Part shown: positions 46,263 through 55,575 of the stretch, one piece after another
How positions within the stretch are numbered: the stretch's first letter is position 1
Layout: each line of letters begins with the position of its first letter
Source: Ulvibacter antarcticus
GTDB taxonomy: Bacteria > Bacteroidota > Bacteroidia > Flavobacteriales > Flavobacteriaceae
DNA: 64,000 nt
NCBI RefSeq assembly: GCF_003688405.1
Contig: NZ_REFC01000011.1
Location: forward strand, 620,001-684,000
Reading direction: 5' to 3'
Made by a program: the position numbers and the translations under genes
Notes under the pieces: generated by a model
The model's database searches: none
What the model was told of the DNA's origin: nothing
Seen by the model: the letters and a program-made list of their open reading frames with translations, nothing else

Positions 46263-47600
46263 ATGCAATGGGAAGACCTACTGTCATTAAGAAGACAAGG
46301 CGATACGAACAAACGATTACGTATAGAGCAGGATGAGACCCGACTAGGTTTTGAGGTTGATTACGACAGGGTTATCTTTTCTTCAGCCTTTCGAAGTTTA
46401 CAGGATAAAACACAGGTAATCCCACTTTCTAAAACCTCTTTTGTTCACACTCGCTTAACACATAGTTTGGAAGTTTCTGTAGTTGGACGTTCATTAGGGC
46501 GTACTATCGGGCGCAGTATTTTAGAGAAGCATCCCCATTTGCAAACGATACATGGGCATCATTTCAATGATTTTGGAGCCATAGTAGCAGCGGCAGCCTT
46601 GGCACACGATATTGGGAATCCACCCTTCGGTCACAGTGGTGAAAAAGCAATTGGCGATTATTTTGCCAATGGAAACGGAAAGCGATTTAAGGAGCAATTG
46701 AGTAAAAAGGAATATCAGGATCTAGTGGATTATGAAGGAAACGCAAATGGTTTCAGAATTTTAACCGAATCAAAGAATGGGGTAGATGGTGGTTTGCGTT
46801 TATCGTTTGCAACCCTCGGGGCCTTTATGAAATACCCAAAAGAATCTCTTCCGAAGAAACCTACAAAAGATATATGCGATAAGAAGTTCGGAGTATTCCA
46901 GACTGACTCCCGATTCTTTTCGGAGGTGGCTTTAGAATTGGGACTTCTGAAACGCGGAAATGCCGATGCACTCAGTTATAATAGACATCCACTGGCTTTT
47001 CTTGTGGAGGCTGCCGATGATATTTGTTATACGATTATTGATTTTGAAGACGGTATTAACCTGGGATTAATTGAAGAAGAATTCGCTCTTGAGTATCTAA
47101 TAAAATTGGTGAAAGGTAGTATAAATACTGAGAAGTACGGTGCTCTGACAATGGCTTCAGACCGACTTGCTTATCTTCGGTCATTGGCGATTAATGTGTT
47201 AATTGCTGAGGCAGCTAGTATATTTATTGAAAATGAAGAAGCGATTTTAAAGGGAACATTTTCCGAAGCTTTACTCGATAAAAGTAGCTTCAAGGCACAA
47301 ATTGATGATATTATTAAGATTAGCGTTGAAAAAGTGTATCGAAGTACCGAAGTGATTGATAAGGAAATTGCGGGATACCATATTTTAGCCACATTATTGG
47401 ATGCATACACGACTGCCTTTGAAAATTTCAGTAATGGAAATCAAAGACATTACGACAAATTGATCCTTACATCTTTTGGTTCTGTTGTTTCTGAAAATGT
47501 TTCGGTGTACAAATTTTTAATGGAATGTTGCAGTTATGTTTCTATGATGACAGATGGAAATGCCTTACTTCATTTTCAGAAAATAAAAGGAAATTTGTAA
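46263..47600 (+). CDS. dgt: dGTP triphosphohydrolase
   Basis: A 445-residue HD-domain enzyme that cleaves dGTP to deoxyguanosine and triphosphate. The start MQWEDLLSLRRQGD is taken to fit homologues; an ATG one codon earlier and a further upstream extension exist. HD motifs are HTRLTHSLEV (about 64-73) and AHDIGNPPFGHSGE (about 117-130). The enzyme fits the deoxynucleotide set of this window (nrdAB, dCMP deaminase). Confidence 0.92.
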   Translation: MQWEDLLSLRRQGDTNKRLRIEQDETRLGFEVDYDRVIFSSAFRSLQDKTQVIPLSKTSFVHTRLTHSLEVSVVGRSLGRTIGRSILEKHPHLQTIHGHHFNDFGAIVAAAALAHDIGNPPFGHSGEKAIGDYFANGNGKRFKEQLSKKEYQDLVDYEGNANGFRILTESKNGVDGGLRLSFATLGAFMKYPKESLPKKPTKDICDKKFGVFQTDSRFFSEVALELGLLKRGNADALSYNRHPLAFLVEAADDICYTIIDFEDGINLGLIEEEFALEYLIKLVKGSINTEKYGALTMASDRLAYLRSLAINVLIAEAASIFIENEEAILKGTFSEALLDKSSFKAQIDDIIKISVEKVYRSTEVIDKEIAGYHILATLLDAYTTAFENFSNGNQRHYDKLILTSFGSVVSENVSVYKFLMECCSYVSMMTDGNALLHFQKIKGNL

Positions 47601-47908
47601 TAATTATTGTTTCAAATTACAGTCTCTACTATGGGCGATTAGGTCAATAGTCTCTAGGGTTTGTAGGGTATTGTTTTAGCAAGATTTTAATCAGAATTTG
47701 ATTTAAAATGAGGCTTTATTATAATGAAAATTTGGAATTTCTCCCCATTGTTAAAATATTCCTCATTTTTTATGTTAAATGTTAAGATATTGCAACAAGT
47801 TTGTAAAGATTATGATATTTTTATGAACTCAAGAAAATTAAAATCAATCTTAGTGTGAGGTGCTGAGTTTATTATACATCTTATACGTTAATCGTAATCT
47901 TTTAAAAT
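47601..47908. other. Noncoding spacer before the M36 protease
   Basis: About 300 AT-rich bases. One 23-codon ATG frame at about 47708 is too short to be credible. Three GTTAAA-like words occur around 47748-47785 but no clear consensus promoter was resolved. Confidence 0.4.
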
Positions 47909-50539
47909 ATGAAAAAAGTACTCTACTTACTGGCATTCATTACTGTTGGTTTTGCAAGCGCGCAAGACTTCAGTGGTGTAATTAGCTCTTATCTTAATAG
48001 CAATTCCGCCGAGCTGGGATTGCAGTCACAAGATGTTGGTGAAATTTCCATCAGCTCTGAAAGTTTCTCAAGAAGCATGAATTTGAATAACGTCTACGTT
48101 AATCAGATGCATAGCGGAATAGAAATTTTTAATTCTACTTCTTCCTTTGCTGTCAAATCAGGGAATGTAGTACACGCAAGTGTTTCGTTTACAGAAAACG
48201 TTGCTCAGAAAATAAACACGACTTCTCCAGTAATTACAGCACAAGCTGCTGTTACAAGTGCTGCGAGTGGATTGGGTATTGCTACTCCAACGAATCTTGT
48301 AGTTTTAGAAAACACAGGAGATAATTCTTATGTTTTCTCTAACGGTGGAATTTCTTTAGAGAATATTCCTGCTAGATTGGTTTTCCAAACTATAGAGAAC
48401 GGCAATTTAAGATTAGCATGGGATCTTAGCATCTATTTGCTGGACGGAAGTCATTGGTACAGTGTAAGAGTTGATGCTGTTACAGGTACTGTAATTAACA
48501 CCAACGACTGGGTTGTGAGCTGTAATTATAGTGGTGGAGATCACACAGCACATGCAGGTCAAAAGAAAAGTAGTGACAATGGATCTAGTGTATTGTTCGC
48601 TGAGAAAACATCTTCAGTTGTTTTAACTGAACCACGTTACAGAGTATTCCCTATTCCACTTGAGAGTCCAAATCATGGACCGGAGCAATTAGTATATAAC
48701 CCTGCTAATGCAATCGCCTCTCCTTTTGGATGGCATGATTTTGATGGTGTTGTTGGTTCTGAATTTACAATTACCAGAGGTAATAACGTATGGGCTCAGG
48801 AAGATCAGGATGGTAACAATGGTACCGGTACATCTCCAGATGGTGGAGCAGATCTTCACTTCGATTTCCCTTTTGACTTCGATACAAATCCTGCAAACAT
48901 GATTGATGCTTGTACTACAAACTTATTCTATATGAACAACATCATGCATGATGTAATGTTTCAATATGGTTTTGATGAAGAAGGTGGTAACTTCCAACAA
49001 CTCAATTACGGAGGACTAGGATTAGGAAATGATTATGTACTTGCCGATGCTCAAGATGGATCTGGAACGAACAACGCAAATTTCGGTACACCTCCAGACG
49101 GACAAAGACCAAGAATGCAAATGTTTCTTTGGGATGGCGCAGGACCTCCGGGAACACCTTTAACAATTAATAATGGTCCATTAGCCGGTGATTATATTGC
49201 AATCCCTGCTGTTTTTGGTGCACCACTTCCAGAAATTCCTTTAACTGAAGACTTAGTAGTAGTAGTTGATGATGATGCAGGAACTTCAACAGATCCAAAC
49301 GATGCTTGTGATACTATCCTTAACGGAGCTGATCTTAATGGTAAAATTGCGGTAATTAGAAGAGGAGATTGTGAATTTGGTTTCAAAGCATTGGCTGCAG
49401 AAACTGAAGGTGCAGTTGCGGTAATAGTAGTTAACAATGTAGCTGGTGATCCTATCCCAATGGGTCCAGGTGTTAATGGTGGTAGTGTAACCATTCCTTG
49501 TATTATGGTAAGTCAGGCAGATGGTGAGGCAATGATCACAGAATTGATGCTTCCAGCTGTTGTAAATGGATCTATATATGAAACTGGTCCTTATCAGATC
49601 GATGGTGATGTAGATAATGGAATTGTTGCTCACGAATACGGACATGGAATTTCAAATCGTCTTACTGCTGGTCCTTCTAATACAGGATGTTTAGGAAACC
49701 AAGAACAAATGGGTGAAGGATGGAGTGATTATATGGCACTTATCTTTACACTTGAGCAAGGAGATACAAGAGATGATTCTAGAGGAATTGGAACATACGC
49801 TGGTGGTGAGCCTGTAACAGGAGGTGGTATTAGAACCTACCCTTACAGTACTGACTTTGGTATTAATCCACATACGTACGATGATATTAAAACTGAAGTA
49901 GCACCTCATGGTGTTGGTTCTGTTTGGGCAATGATGCTTTGGGAAATGACATGGGATCTTATTGATGCTCGTGGAGGTACAATTGGAAATATTTATGATG
50001 GTGGTACTAATGGTGCCGGTAATAACTATGCATTGCAATTAGTTACCGACGGTATGAAGTTACAACCATGTGAGCCTGGTTTCGTTGATGGTAGAGATGC
50101 TATCTTACAAGCAGACATGATTGCTTACGGTGGTGAATTTAGATGTTTAATCTGGAAAGCTTTCGCAAGAAGAGGTCTGGGTGAAAGTGCAAATCAAGGA
50201 AGTTCTGGAAGTAAAAGTGATGGAACTGAAGCATTCGATATTCCTGGAGATTTACCAGCAGGAGACTGTGACCCACTTGCTACTATAGAGCATAACTACG
50301 ACAACAACTTCAAAATTTATCCAAATCCATCTAATGGAAACATAACTATTGAATCTGTTGTAAAAGCTGGAGATGTAACAATTTCTATCATCGATCTTAA
50401 TGGAAGAACAGTGTATACACAAGATGTTATTTTAAACAATGGTGTAAACATTAATGCTACTAACTTAAATGCTGGTATCTATGTTGTTCAAATTGATGGT
50501 GTAAATTATACTCACAATGCGAAATTGATTATCAAATAA
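47909..50539 (+). CDS. M36 (fungalysin) metallopeptidase with PA insert and T9SS sorting domain
   Basis: An 876-residue secreted zinc protease. Signal peptide ends at FASAQ. It has an FTP/PepSY-like propeptide (about 25-200), a catalytic domain with HEYGHGISNRL (zinc histidines and glutamate) and GEGWSDY (third ligand), a PA domain inserted at about 430-550 (GKIAVIRRGDCEFGFKA), and a T9SS type A sorting domain at about 800-876 (IYPNPSNG...AGIYVVQIDG). It probably degrades external protein. Confidence 0.92.
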   Translation: MKKVLYLLAFITVGFASAQDFSGVISSYLNSNSAELGLQSQDVGEISISSESFSRSMNLNNVYVNQMHSGIEIFNSTSSFAVKSGNVVHASVSFTENVAQKINTTSPVITAQAAVTSAASGLGIATPTNLVVLENTGDNSYVFSNGGISLENIPARLVFQTIENGNLRLAWDLSIYLLDGSHWYSVRVDAVTGTVINTNDWVVSCNYSGGDHTAHAGQKKSSDNGSSVLFAEKTSSVVLTEPRYRVFPIPLESPNHGPEQLVYNPANAIASPFGWHDFDGVVGSEFTITRGNNVWAQEDQDGNNGTGTSPDGGADLHFDFPFDFDTNPANMIDACTTNLFYMNNIMHDVMFQYGFDEEGGNFQQLNYGGLGLGNDYVLADAQDGSGTNNANFGTPPDGQRPRMQMFLWDGAGPPGTPLTINNGPLAGDYIAIPAVFGAPLPEIPLTEDLVVVVDDDAGTSTDPNDACDTILNGADLNGKIAVIRRGDCEFGFKALAAETEGAVAVIVVNNVAGDPIPMGPGVNGGSVTIPCIMVSQADGEAMITELMLPAVVNGSIYETGPYQIDGDVDNGIVAHEYGHGISNRLTAGPSNTGCLGNQEQMGEGWSDYMALIFTLEQGDTRDDSRGIGTYAGGEPVTGGGIRTYPYSTDFGINPHTYDDIKTEVAPHGVGSVWAMMLWEMTWDLIDARGGTIGNIYDGGTNGAGNNYALQLVTDGMKLQPCEPGFVDGRDAILQADMIAYGGEFRCLIWKAFARRGLGESANQGSSGSKSDGTEAFDIPGDLPAGDCDPLATIEHNYDNNFKIYPNPSNGNITIESVVKAGDVTISIIDLNGRTVYTQDVILNNGVNINATNLNAGIYVVQIDGVNYTHNAKLIIK

Positions 50540-50561
50540 GAATTCATCTTATTAATAAAGT

Positions 50562-50592
50562 AAAAAGGAGGCTGTTAAGCCTCCTTTTTTTA
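50562..50592. terminator. Bidirectional terminator
   Basis: AAAAAGGAGGCT (50562-50573) pairs with AGCCTCCTTTTT around GTTA. It ends the M36 gene and overlaps the stop of dxs, and probably serves both. Confidence 0.88.
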
Positions 50593-52362
50593 TAGATATT
50601 GTTCAAGTGTTTGTTGTATTTTTTCTGAAGAGATACCCGATAGTTCTTGAAGTTCGGCTACACTGCCATGTTCGGGAAAACGATCCGGCACCCCCAGAAT
50701 TACAAGTGTGTTAATGAAGTTATTTCTGGATGCGAATTCTGAAATACTGCTTCCGAAGCCACCCGAAATAACTCCATCTTCTACAGTTATTATGGTTTTA
50801 TATTTTCTGAAAATAGTGTGAAGTAATTTCTCGTCCAAAGGCTTCACAAATCTCATATCAAAACACCCAATCTTTTCTGAAGCTGATGTATTTTGAATAG
50901 CCTCCATAGCATTAGTAGACATAGTACCCAAAGTAAGGATAGCGATCTTGCTTCCTTCTTTCAATGGTGTTCCTTCCCCAATGTTAATTTTAGAAAACGG
51001 CTGTTGCCAATCTAACATTCTGCCTCTGCCACGCGGATATCTAATCGCAATTGGCCCTGGTAATCCAAGTTGTGCGGTAAACATTATATTACGCAATTCG
51101 ACTTCATTTCTGGGTGCAAAAATGATAATTTCCGGAATGCATCTTAAATAGGCGATATCGAAAATACCATGATGAGTTGGGCCATCTTCTCCCACTAAAC
51201 CTGCGCGATCCAAACAAAATATTACCGGAAGTTTTTGAAGACAAACATCATGGATAACCTGGTCATAAGCGCGTTGCAGAAAAGTGGAATATATATTACA
51301 AAAAACAATATAACCTTGAGTGGCAAGGCCGGCAGCAAAGGTCACGGCATGTTGTTCGGCTATTCCAACATCAAATGCACGTTCAGGAAATGAGTCCATC
51401 ATATATCTCAATGAGCTTCCGGAAGGCATTGCAGGGGTGATGCCAATTATCTTGACATTGTCTATTGCCAATTCTACGATGGTTTGTCCAAATACATCTT
51501 GAAATTTAGGAGGAAGTACTTCATTAGATTTTGGTAATAAGTCTCCAGTTTCGGCATTGAATTTTCCAGGCGCGTGATAGGTCACCTGATTTTCTTCTGC
51601 TTGTCGCAATCCCTTTCCTTTTTTAGTAATTACATGAAGTAATTTGGGACCTTCTATATGTTTTAATTTTTCTAGTTCAGAAGTCAATTTTTTGAGATCA
51701 TGACCATCAACTGGCCCGGAATACTTGAAGTTAAGCGCTTCAAAGATATTATCGGTTTCTGGTGCGCCATTGAGATTTACCTTTGTGAAATAAGCCTTGA
51801 GTGCTCCAACACTCGGGTCAATTCCAATGGCATTGTCATTAAGGATAACCAGAATATTGGTATTTGTAACTCCTGCATGATTTAAAGCTTCGAAGGCCAT
51901 TCCGCTTGCAATCGAGGCGTCTCCAACAACTGCAATATGTTGCCTTGATTGATTGCCATTAAGTTGCGAAGCAATCGCCATTCCTAAAGTGGCTGAAATA
52001 GCTGTGCTGCTGTGCCCCGTTCCAAAAGTGTCGTATTCGCTTTCGCTAATTTTAGGGAAGCCACTAATTCCATGTAAGCTTCGGTTTGTATGAAAAAGAT
52101 CTTTTCGTCCAGTGAGAATTTTATGTCCGTAAGCTTGATGCCCTACGTCCCATACTAATTTGTCTTCTGGTGTATTGAACACATAATGAAGTGCAATTGT
52201 TAGCTCAATTACTCCCAAACTGGCACCGAGATGCCCTTCTTTTACGGCAACGATATTTATTATAAACTCCCTCAATTCTTTGGCAAGTTGGGGTAGATTC
52301 TCTTTGGAAAGTTTCCGAAGATCTACAGGAAATTGAATTGTATCTAGTAATTTTTTTGGCAC
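50590..52362 (-). CDS. dxs: 1-deoxy-D-xylulose-5-phosphate synthase
   Basis: A 590-residue thiamine diphosphate enzyme for the first step of the MEP isoprenoid pathway, condensing pyruvate with glyceraldehyde 3-phosphate. Motifs include GHLGASLGV, GHQAYGHKIL, the ThDP motif GDASIASGMAFEALNHAG (GDA rather than GDG, a trait I recall in relatives) and DRAGLVGEDGPTHHG. The start is GTG; no upstream ATG is available. A -7 match ends 5 bp before it, so the transcript may be leaderless. Confidence 0.94.
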   Translation of the reverse strand: MPKKLLDTIQFPVDLRKLSKENLPQLAKELREFIINIVAVKEGHLGASLGVIELTIALHYVFNTPEDKLVWDVGHQAYGHKILTGRKDLFHTNRSLHGISGFPKISESEYDTFGTGHSSTAISATLGMAIASQLNGNQSRQHIAVVGDASIASGMAFEALNHAGVTNTNILVILNDNAIGIDPSVGALKAYFTKVNLNGAPETDNIFEALNFKYSGPVDGHDLKKLTSELEKLKHIEGPKLLHVITKKGKGLRQAEENQVTYHAPGKFNAETGDLLPKSNEVLPPKFQDVFGQTIVELAIDNVKIIGITPAMPSGSSLRYMMDSFPERAFDVGIAEQHAVTFAAGLATQGYIVFCNIYSTFLQRAYDQVIHDVCLQKLPVIFCLDRAGLVGEDGPTHHGIFDIAYLRCIPEIIIFAPRNEVELRNIMFTAQLGLPGPIAIRYPRGRGRMLDWQQPFSKINIGEGTPLKEGSKIAILTLGTMSTNAMEAIQNTSASEKIGCFDMRFVKPLDEKLLHTIFRKYKTIITVEDGVISGGFGSSISEFASRNNFINTLVILGVPDRFPEHGSVAELQELSGISSEKIQQTLEQYL

Positions 52363-52366
52363 CTAA

Positions 52367-52374
52367 CAAAGATA
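52367..52374 (-). promoter_or_regulatory. Candidate -7 element directly before dxs
   Basis: CAAAGATA on the plus strand reads TAtcTTTG on the minus strand, 4 bp before the GTG start. Transcription would begin about at the start codon. No -33 element was found. Confidence 0.45.
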
Positions 52375-52483
52375 CGTTTATTAAGGAATTAGTTAATTAG
52401 AGGATAACGAAATTGCAATTTTATTAAATAATAACTAAAATATTCTTGAAGATTAGTTAGCATAAGATAATTTTGATATTTTT

Positions 52484-52525
52484 CTAAAGACTAAAGACTA
52501 AAGACTAAAGACTAAAGACTAAAGA
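52484..52525. repeat. Heptanucleotide tandem repeat (AAAGACT)5 adjoining tadA
   Basis: Five perfect AAAGACT units at 52486-52520 with partial units on both sides. The array abuts the ATG at 52526 and takes the place of any ribosome-binding site. Confidence 0.95.
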
Positions 52526-52975
52526 ATGATTCAACCTCATGACGATACGTATTTTATGAAACGGGCTTTGCAGGAAGCTGAAGCGGCTTACGACAAAGGT
52601 GAAATTCCGGTAGGGGCGATCGTGGTGATAAAGAATCAGATTATTGCCCGGGCTCATAATTTAACTGAAACACTAAACGATGTTACTGCTCATGCGGAGA
52701 TGCAGGCAATTACCGCAGCGGCAAATTTTCTCGGGGGTAAATACCTAAAGGATTGTACCCTTTATGTCACTTTAGAGCCTTGTCAGATGTGTGCAGGAGC
52801 TTTATATTGGAGTCAGATATCAAATATAGTTTATGGAGCGAGAGATGAGCAACGAGGTTGTATTGTAATGGAAACTAAATTGCATCCCAAAACGGTTATG
52901 AAAGGTGGTATTCTGGAAAAGGAGGCTTCAGAAATAATGAAAAAGTTTTTTATTGAAAAGCGGAATTTAAACTAA
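52526..52975 (+). CDS. tadA: tRNA-specific adenosine deaminase-type nucleoside deaminase
   Basis: A 149-residue zinc enzyme expected to convert A34 to inosine in tRNA-Arg. HAEMQAI (about 55-61) and EPCQMCAGALYWSQI (about 86-100) provide the zinc ligands and proton shuttle. The start is the ATG directly after the heptamer array, which contains no Shine-Dalgarno sequence. Guanine deaminase is a weaker alternative. Confidence 0.88.
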   Translation: MIQPHDDTYFMKRALQEAEAAYDKGEIPVGAIVVIKNQIIARAHNLTETLNDVTAHAEMQAITAAANFLGGKYLKDCTLYVTLEPCQMCAGALYWSQISNIVYGARDEQRGCIVMETKLHPKTVMKGGILEKEASEIMKKFFIEKRNLN

Positions 52976-52987
52976 AACTTTCAGAAT

Positions 52988-53022
52988 AAAAAAACCCTCA
53001 AGAAAAATTAAATTCGAGAGGG
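52988..53022 (-). terminator. Candidate terminator of the cold shock gene
   Basis: CCCTC (52995-52999) pairs with GAGGG (53018-53022) over a long loop, and the A run at its left becomes the U tract in the minus-strand transcript. Confidence 0.5.
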
Positions 53023-53047
53023 CTAAAGTATTATATGTATATATCAC

Positions 53048-53245
53048 TTAGTCGTGGATAACGCGAACCTGAGCCGCTACCGTTCCTTTTCTTCCTTCTT
53101 CTTCTACGTATTCTACTTTGTCACCTTCGTTAAGGGCTTCCCCATTTAAACCGGTAACGTGAACAAAAATGTCTTTTCCGGTTTCATCATTTGTAATGAA
53201 TCCAAAACCTTTTGATTCGTTGAAAAATTTTACTGTTCCTTCCAT
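53048..53245 (-). CDS. Cold shock domain protein
   Basis: A 65-residue single OB-fold protein that binds single-stranded nucleic acid. RNP1 is KGFGFITN (about 12-19) and RNP2 is DIFVHVT (about 25-31). CspA family length is usual. TAcaTTTA, one mismatch from the -7 consensus, lies on the minus strand about 42 bp upstream (53287-53294). Confidence 0.95.
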   Translation of the reverse strand: MEGTVKFFNESKGFGFITNDETGKDIFVHVTGLNGEALNEGDKVEYVEEEGRKGTVAAQVRVIHD

Positions 53246-53342
53246 TGTTGTAATAAATAAATTAATAAAATGTTGTTAGTTAAGTATAAATGTAGGGTTG
53301 TTTTTCAACAAAATAAAAAAATCTATAAAAAATAATTTGGAT

Positions 53343-53588
53343 TTATAGCTTCTTGTCCTTCTGATAGTCCTGCATTTTTTCAATACTTTCCCTAGTTAGC
53401 ATATAGTCTTTTACGCTTTTATTCTTCCAACGATGGTAAATAAAAGTAGGCATTAACACAAAAAATCCGGCCATAATTGAAAGTCCTATAATCAGGTTTC
53501 CGGTTGCCTCATCGTCAGGCTTCAAATAAAAACCAATACCTAAACTAATAAGTACAATAAGAAATAATATAGTTAGGAAATATTTCAT
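53343..53588 (-). CDS. Small two-helix membrane protein
   Basis: An 81-residue protein starting at MKYFLTILFLIVLISLG. A GTG at 53630, preceded by AAAGG, would add 14 residues and cannot be excluded. It has two hydrophobic segments (about 3-23 and 33-53) followed by a basic tail with a helix at the end. It follows the CLC gene closely. Function is unknown. Confidence 0.6.
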   Translation of the reverse strand: MKYFLTILFLIVLISLGIGFYLKPDDEATGNLIIGLSIMAGFFVLMPTFIYHRWKNKSVKDYMLTRESIEKMQDYQKDKKL

Positions 53589-53632
53589 GAGATTCTTTTT
53601 AATTTTTTCTTCGGAAGAAAAAGCACTCACCT

Positions 53633-55441
53633 TTATTTTTCTGAATAATCTTTCAACTTTCGTCTATAAGCGGTAAGTAATTTGGATTTTGAAACAAAAC
53701 CATAATACGTGCCATTATAGATCACAGGCAAATTCCAGGCACCACTTGTTTCAAATTTGTTCATGATTTCTTCCATGGTATCTTCTTTGTAAAAAATCAT
53801 CGCCGGCGCATTTTCAATAAGGTCGGTTGCCGATATTTTATCATATAACTTTTGGTCGAACATAATTTTTCTAAGGTCATTCAACAAGATGATCCCTAAA
53901 AATTTATTATCAGCATCTACGACAGGATAGATGTTCCTATTTGATTTTGCGACCGCATGATTTAGAATTTCGCCAAGTTTCATATCTGGGGTTATAGTAA
54001 TGAAATTGCGTTCAATAATACGGTCTAATTCCATGAGAAGGAGCGTGTTTTTATCCCTATTGTATGTAAGTAAATCGCCCCTTAACGCTAATTCACGCGT
54101 ATAAATAGTATGCTCCAACATATTTTTAGTAATTAAAAATGAGATTGCAACGGTGATCATTAATGGTACGAAAAGCTCATAGCCACCTGTAATTTCAGCA
54201 ATTAAAAATATAGCGGTTAATGGGGCATGAATTACCCCGGCAATTAGCCCAGCCATTCCTATTAGAGTAAAATTAGCTTCAGAAACATGAAAGCCCAGTC
54301 CAATATTATTGATAACCTTTGCTACAACATTTCCAAGCGCACTCCCCATCACCATGGTGGGAATTATTACACCACCTACTCCTCCAGCAGCAAATGTAGT
54401 GGTCATCGCAATAGCTTTAAAAATGGTAATACCAAATAGCAGTGCAATAACTACCCAAATATTATCTGTATAGTTGTCGAAAGGGGTCGTGCCAAGAGCA
54501 TCCATATATCGTCCTTCCAATAAATTGTTTATAAAACTTAGACCTTCTCCGTAAAGGGGTGGAATGAAATATAACATGATTCCTATGGCAAGTCCGCCTA
54601 CAATAAGTTTGAGTAGGCGTGTTTTAAAACGCTCAAATAATTCGTAAATCGCAAAATACATTTTAGTAAAATAAATTGACGCAAAAGCGGTTCCTACCCC
54701 TAATATCATATAAAACAGAGTGTCTTCCAACATAAATTTATCGGTCACATCGAGATTAAAAAGTTGTTCGTCTCCTAAAAAGAAATAAGATGTAAGGACC
54801 GATGAAATTGATGCGATAAGTAGTGGTAATAATGAAGCAAATGTTAGGTCTAGACTAAAGACTTCAATTGCAAATACAATGGCAGCGATAGGCGATTTAA
54901 ACATCGATGCCATAGCACCAGCAGTGGCACAAGCGATTAATAACAACCTTGTTTTCTTGTCTACTCGAAGTAATCTCCCCAAATTGGAACTTAAAGCAGA
55001 ACCAGATGTAATTGCGGGGCCTAATAATCCTACCGATCCACCAAATCCGACAGTAAGAGGTGCAGTAATCAAAGTTTGATAAATCAATCTAGGAGACAAT
55101 AATCCCTTTTGCCGTAATAAGGAGTATAAAAGTGATGGGATACTCCTTTTTATGAATGGAGGTACAGTGGGAGTCAATATTTTCGTAAAAAAATACTTCT
55201 TGATTAAGTACACAAATAGCAACCCAATAAAAGGAAGTATAAAATATAAATGATAATTGGAAATAATAATCCCATGTTCAAGAATGGACTGGATAGAAAA
55301 CGTTATATTTTTTAAAGTAAGCGTGACGATCCCTGCCAACAAGCCTACCACAAAACTCATCACTAAGACAAAGTTGTCTTGAGAAATATATTTATATCTC
55401 CAAGTTAACATTCGGGTAAGAAACGACTTAGATTGCGGCAT
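53633..55441 (-). CDS. CLC-family chloride channel/transporter with CBS domains
   Basis: A 602-residue protein with an 11-to-12-helix CLC domain (about 20-440) and two CBS domains at the C-terminus (about 470-602). The conserved motif GREGP, which carries the gating glutamate, is replaced by GLLGP (about 138-142), so the Glu is Leu. The later GGVGGVIIPTMVMG motif is normal. The change predicts proton-uncoupled conduction or altered selectivity. Confidence 0.9.
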   Translation of the reverse strand: MPQSKSFLTRMLTWRYKYISQDNFVLVMSFVVGLLAGIVTLTLKNITFSIQSILEHGIIISNYHLYFILPFIGLLFVYLIKKYFFTKILTPTVPPFIKRSIPSLLYSLLRQKGLLSPRLIYQTLITAPLTVGFGGSVGLLGPAITSGSALSSNLGRLLRVDKKTRLLLIACATAGAMASMFKSPIAAIVFAIEVFSLDLTFASLLPLLIASISSVLTSYFFLGDEQLFNLDVTDKFMLEDTLFYMILGVGTAFASIYFTKMYFAIYELFERFKTRLLKLIVGGLAIGIMLYFIPPLYGEGLSFINNLLEGRYMDALGTTPFDNYTDNIWVVIALLFGITIFKAIAMTTTFAAGGVGGVIIPTMVMGSALGNVVAKVINNIGLGFHVSEANFTLIGMAGLIAGVIHAPLTAIFLIAEITGGYELFVPLMITVAISFLITKNMLEHTIYTRELALRGDLLTYNRDKNTLLLMELDRIIERNFITITPDMKLGEILNHAVAKSNRNIYPVVDADNKFLGIILLNDLRKIMFDQKLYDKISATDLIENAPAMIFYKEDTMEEIMNKFETSGAWNLPVIYNGTYYGFVSKSKLLTAYRRKLKDYSEK

Positions 55442-55575
55442 TGTATAAATTTAGCGATAAACAAGAAACAAACATCATTGTTTAATTTCAAAATGTTATA
55501 ATCACTTCTTCCTAATAGCGGTTCTTTCTTTTTATTCTGAAGGATGTTAAACTTCAATTAAAATCCTCTAAAAGT

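Noticed and set aside
50590-52362. Dxs as inactive because GDG is GDA in its ThDP motif
   Set aside because: Other catalytic motifs are intact and I recall the same form in flavobacterial enzymes, so it is likely a lineage feature.
52484-52525. A CRISPR array
   Set aside because: The unit is 7 bp with no spacers; no cas gene is seen.
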